Notes under the pieces: model-generated
What the model was told of the DNA's origin: nothing
The model's database searches: none
Seen by the model: the letters and a program-made list of their open reading frames with translations, nothing else
Translations under genes and position numbers: made by a program
Part shown: one piece after another, positions 62,801-64,000 of the stretch
Layout: the number at the start of each line of letters is the position of its first letter
Numbering within the stretch: the stretch's first letter is position 1
Assembly: GCA_949751835.1 (NCBI GenBank)
Contig: CATKHK010000006.1
Location: 682,001 to 746,000, forward strand
Direction of reading: 5' to 3'
DNA length: 64,000 bases
Source of the DNA: Blepharisma japonicum
Taxonomy: Eukaryota; Ciliophora; Heterotrichea; Heterotrichida; Blepharismidae

Positions 62801-64000
62801 GAGAAGTGAAGTCAAAGAAATTATTCCTGGGTCAAAACCTATCACTATTATTGAGCAATATTCTCAATTTAAAGGAAAGATTTCATTACTAACTGCTGAA
62901 AATTCTTTCACTCCTTTGATGAAGCCACTTATAGTTTGTGAAGAAATTTCTAAAGATACTCAAAAAGCAAAAATGATTATTGGTGTCGAAAGTTCTTTAG
63001 TAGCAAGTCCAGATTCAGAAATATTCATTTTGAAAGCTATTAATAAGCCAAATATTTTAATTCAAACTGAATATAAAAAGCCTGCTAAAATCATTGAAAT
63101 CACAAAAGATATATTTAGCGTAGCCGGAAAAGTCAAAGTAAAGCCAATTTTCGAACAAGAATCAGCATTTGAGGAATTAGATATAGAGCCAACAAAAAAA
63201 CTCGAGAATTTGCCTGAAGACCGCCTTAAAAGCATTGAACAATCTCAAAGCCTCAAGGATTCTTTAAGATCTCAAACATCAATAGAAACCGTGCAAAAAT
63301 ACTCTCCAATGTCAAAGCCTCAAATTTTGATTGAAAAACATGATGAAGATGAAATTAGAAGATTGATAATAAAGAAAGGCAGCCGCTCTGAAAGCCAAAC
63401 AATTGACCAAGAAGCCCCGTTAGCAGCTTATGCAAGTATTTCAAGACCTATTGTACCTATTGAAACCCTCAACAAAGAAAAGATAAGAAGACATCTGAGA
63501 GAAATTGTTCTTAATAGTGATGCAACTGAACCTCAAGAATCCTCATCAATTGTTTATTCTGCTATTTCAAGACCACAAATAACTATTGAAAAACTATATG
63601 AAGAAGTTACTCGAAGGCGCAAGGTTAAGAAAGTTTACGTTGATTATACAGAAAGCAGTAAAGTCACAGAAATTATTCTTGAGTCAAGACCTATCATTAT
63701 TATTGAGCAGCATTCTGATATGGAAGGAAAAGAGCCTTTTGTCACTTCTGAAAATATTCTAAGTCCTCGATCTGAGTTAGAAAGCAAGCCTTCAGTGAAT
63801 TTACCTGAGCTTTCTAAAGAGATCTCTACAAGCAGGACTCAATCAGAAAGTGCTCATATTTTGTCTGCAGTTATAAGACCTCAAATTCCAATAGAAACTT
63901 TGTATAAAGTACCTAGGAGAAAATATGGATATGAAAAAATAATTTCCCCAATGGATGTTTCTGAATCCTTAACCTTATCAGTACTATCTCGACCTATGAT
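35838..64000 (+). CDS. Giant Sfi1-like (centrin/spasmin-binding) repeat protein, at least 9,387 aa, runs off right edge
   Basis: One frame is open from ATG (35838, after in-frame TAA at 35811) to the window end; I checked the frame at eight sites along it. Residues 1-125 are Ser/Pro-rich. Then come dozens of motifs of the form L-x-N-L-x-H-[IL]-x-K ... F-x-x-W-[KR], for example KNLAHIAKEIVQKRFNHWK, matching the Sfi1 centrin-binding helix. They alternate with [KR]P-x-[ILV]-x-[IPV]-E segments. Residues about 1150-5790 are higher-order repeats. After about residue 7,430 Trp motifs almost cease and RP/KP motifs continue. Sfi1-type giants scaffold centrin or spasmin in ciliate contractile networks (Paramecium infraciliary lattice, Spirostomum GSBPs), so a myoneme role is likely. 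Only codon 47 (35976) is TGA. Alternative starts lie at 35880 and 36207. Confidence 0.85.
36207..39290 (+). repeat. N-terminal Sfi1-like motif block of the giant protein
   Basis: This part holds irregularly spaced Trp motifs, about every 25-40 residues at first: RWQFVNQ, KWYIKAI, SWRDPDG, KWYLNTF, TWRLASM, EWKFNVK, HWKLYYK, LWRAHGF. Copies are diverged, unlike the array that follows, so this may be the ancestral form of the protein. Confidence 0.7.
39290..53200 (+). repeat. Higher-order tandem array inside the giant gene, 1,380-bp (460-aa) units
   Basis: The landmark GNLQKVINRWKINHHKK recurs at about 39721, 41101, 42481, 43861, 45241, 46621, 48223, 49603, 51244 and 52462. The first six are exactly 1,380 bp apart; later units are lengthened or shortened. 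Each full unit has about five Trp motifs (INRWK, LNSWK, FDTWK, LFKWF, IFKWI) and about ten KP-type motifs. All length changes keep the frame. Confidence 0.85.
53800..58140 (+). repeat. Second repeat block of the giant gene (HLKNLDHI-type Trp motifs)
   Basis: Motifs here read KPHLKNLDHI-x-K ... F-x-x-W, each followed by KP-[IL]-x-[SI]-IE and IPI-x-F-x-EE elements. Segments repeat over about 1,960 bp: around 53830 and 55790 the sequences are almost the same. A short triple repeat (LLERKEYKLASKVTIPIVFA) lies at about 54601-54895. Confidence 0.7.
58200..64000 (+). repeat. C-terminal RP/KP-motif block of the giant gene, Trp-poor
   Basis: Motifs such as AISRPQITIEKLYEE, IISRPVVPIETL and IAIRPQILIEKHDED recur every 30-50 residues, while Trp is almost absent (one seen at 62514). 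A segment of about 1,830 bp (610 residues) is duplicated: 59143 matches 60973, and 60061 matches 61894. The block continues past the window. Confidence 0.75.

Noticed and set aside
1-64000. tRNA, rRNA or transposase genes
   Set aside because: I saw no cloverleaf-like, rRNA-like or transposase-like sequence; the insertions are too short to code.

Overview
The window looks like nuclear DNA of a heterotrich ciliate, most likely Blepharisma or a close relative. It is very AT-rich, has compact genes, and reads TGA as tryptophan, with TAA and TAG as stops. The code is supported by TGA at the same conserved Trp positions in about twenty paralogous kelch genes, for example after the FGG of a kelch blade, and also in an F-box/Rab-like gene and a six-helix membrane protein gene. 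Under the standard code none of these genes would be whole.

Region 1 (1-34.4 kb) is a degenerating tandem array, almost all on the minus strand. The founding unit is a B-box/coiled-coil/kelch gene followed about 190 bp downstream by a TLC-domain membrane protein gene. I count 21 kelch copies or pieces. Eight are whole in the window (KB2, 8, 10, 13, 14, 15, 16, 21) and one is cut by the left window edge. KB20 is whole except for a 137-bp insertion. KB12, 17 and 19 are whole except for 13 bp at the same site. The rest are frameshifted or truncated. Only one TLC copy (17543-18268) is intact; the others are fragments, many sharing one old frameshift, so dead TLC copies were carried along as the kelch genes multiplied. 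One kelch-TLC unit is inverted (1.86-3.1 kb). Two other genes interrupt the array: a PARP-type zinc finger/F-box/Rab-like gene (14185-15814, minus) and an old, divergent kelch pseudogene (15970-17527, plus).

Across this region I see TA-bounded insertions of 115, 119, 137 and 137 bp. Removing each one with one copy of its flanking TA restores the sequence of uninserted paralogues or of the F-box domain. They behave like ciliate internal eliminated sequences (IESs), so the window may be germline (micronuclear) DNA, a soma-plus-IES assembly, or somatic DNA with retained IESs.

Region 2 (34.5-35.4 kb) is a DRAM/FRAG1-like six-helix membrane protein gene on the minus strand. It shares a 463-bp intergenic region with the divergently oriented gene of region 3.

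Region 3 (35.8 kb to the right edge and beyond) is one uninterrupted plus-strand frame of at least 9,387 codons (over 1 MDa). It encodes a giant protein built from dozens of Sfi1-like centrin/spasmin-binding Trp motifs interleaved with a second short motif, [KR]P-x-[ILV]-x-[IPV]-E. The middle holds a higher-order array of about 460-residue (1,380-bp) units. The last 2,000 or so residues nearly lose the Trp motif and keep only the RP/KP motif. It is most likely a myoneme or cortical contractile-network scaffold. Its Trp codons are TGG apart from a single TGA at codon 47, in sharp contrast to the TGA-rich kelch genes.
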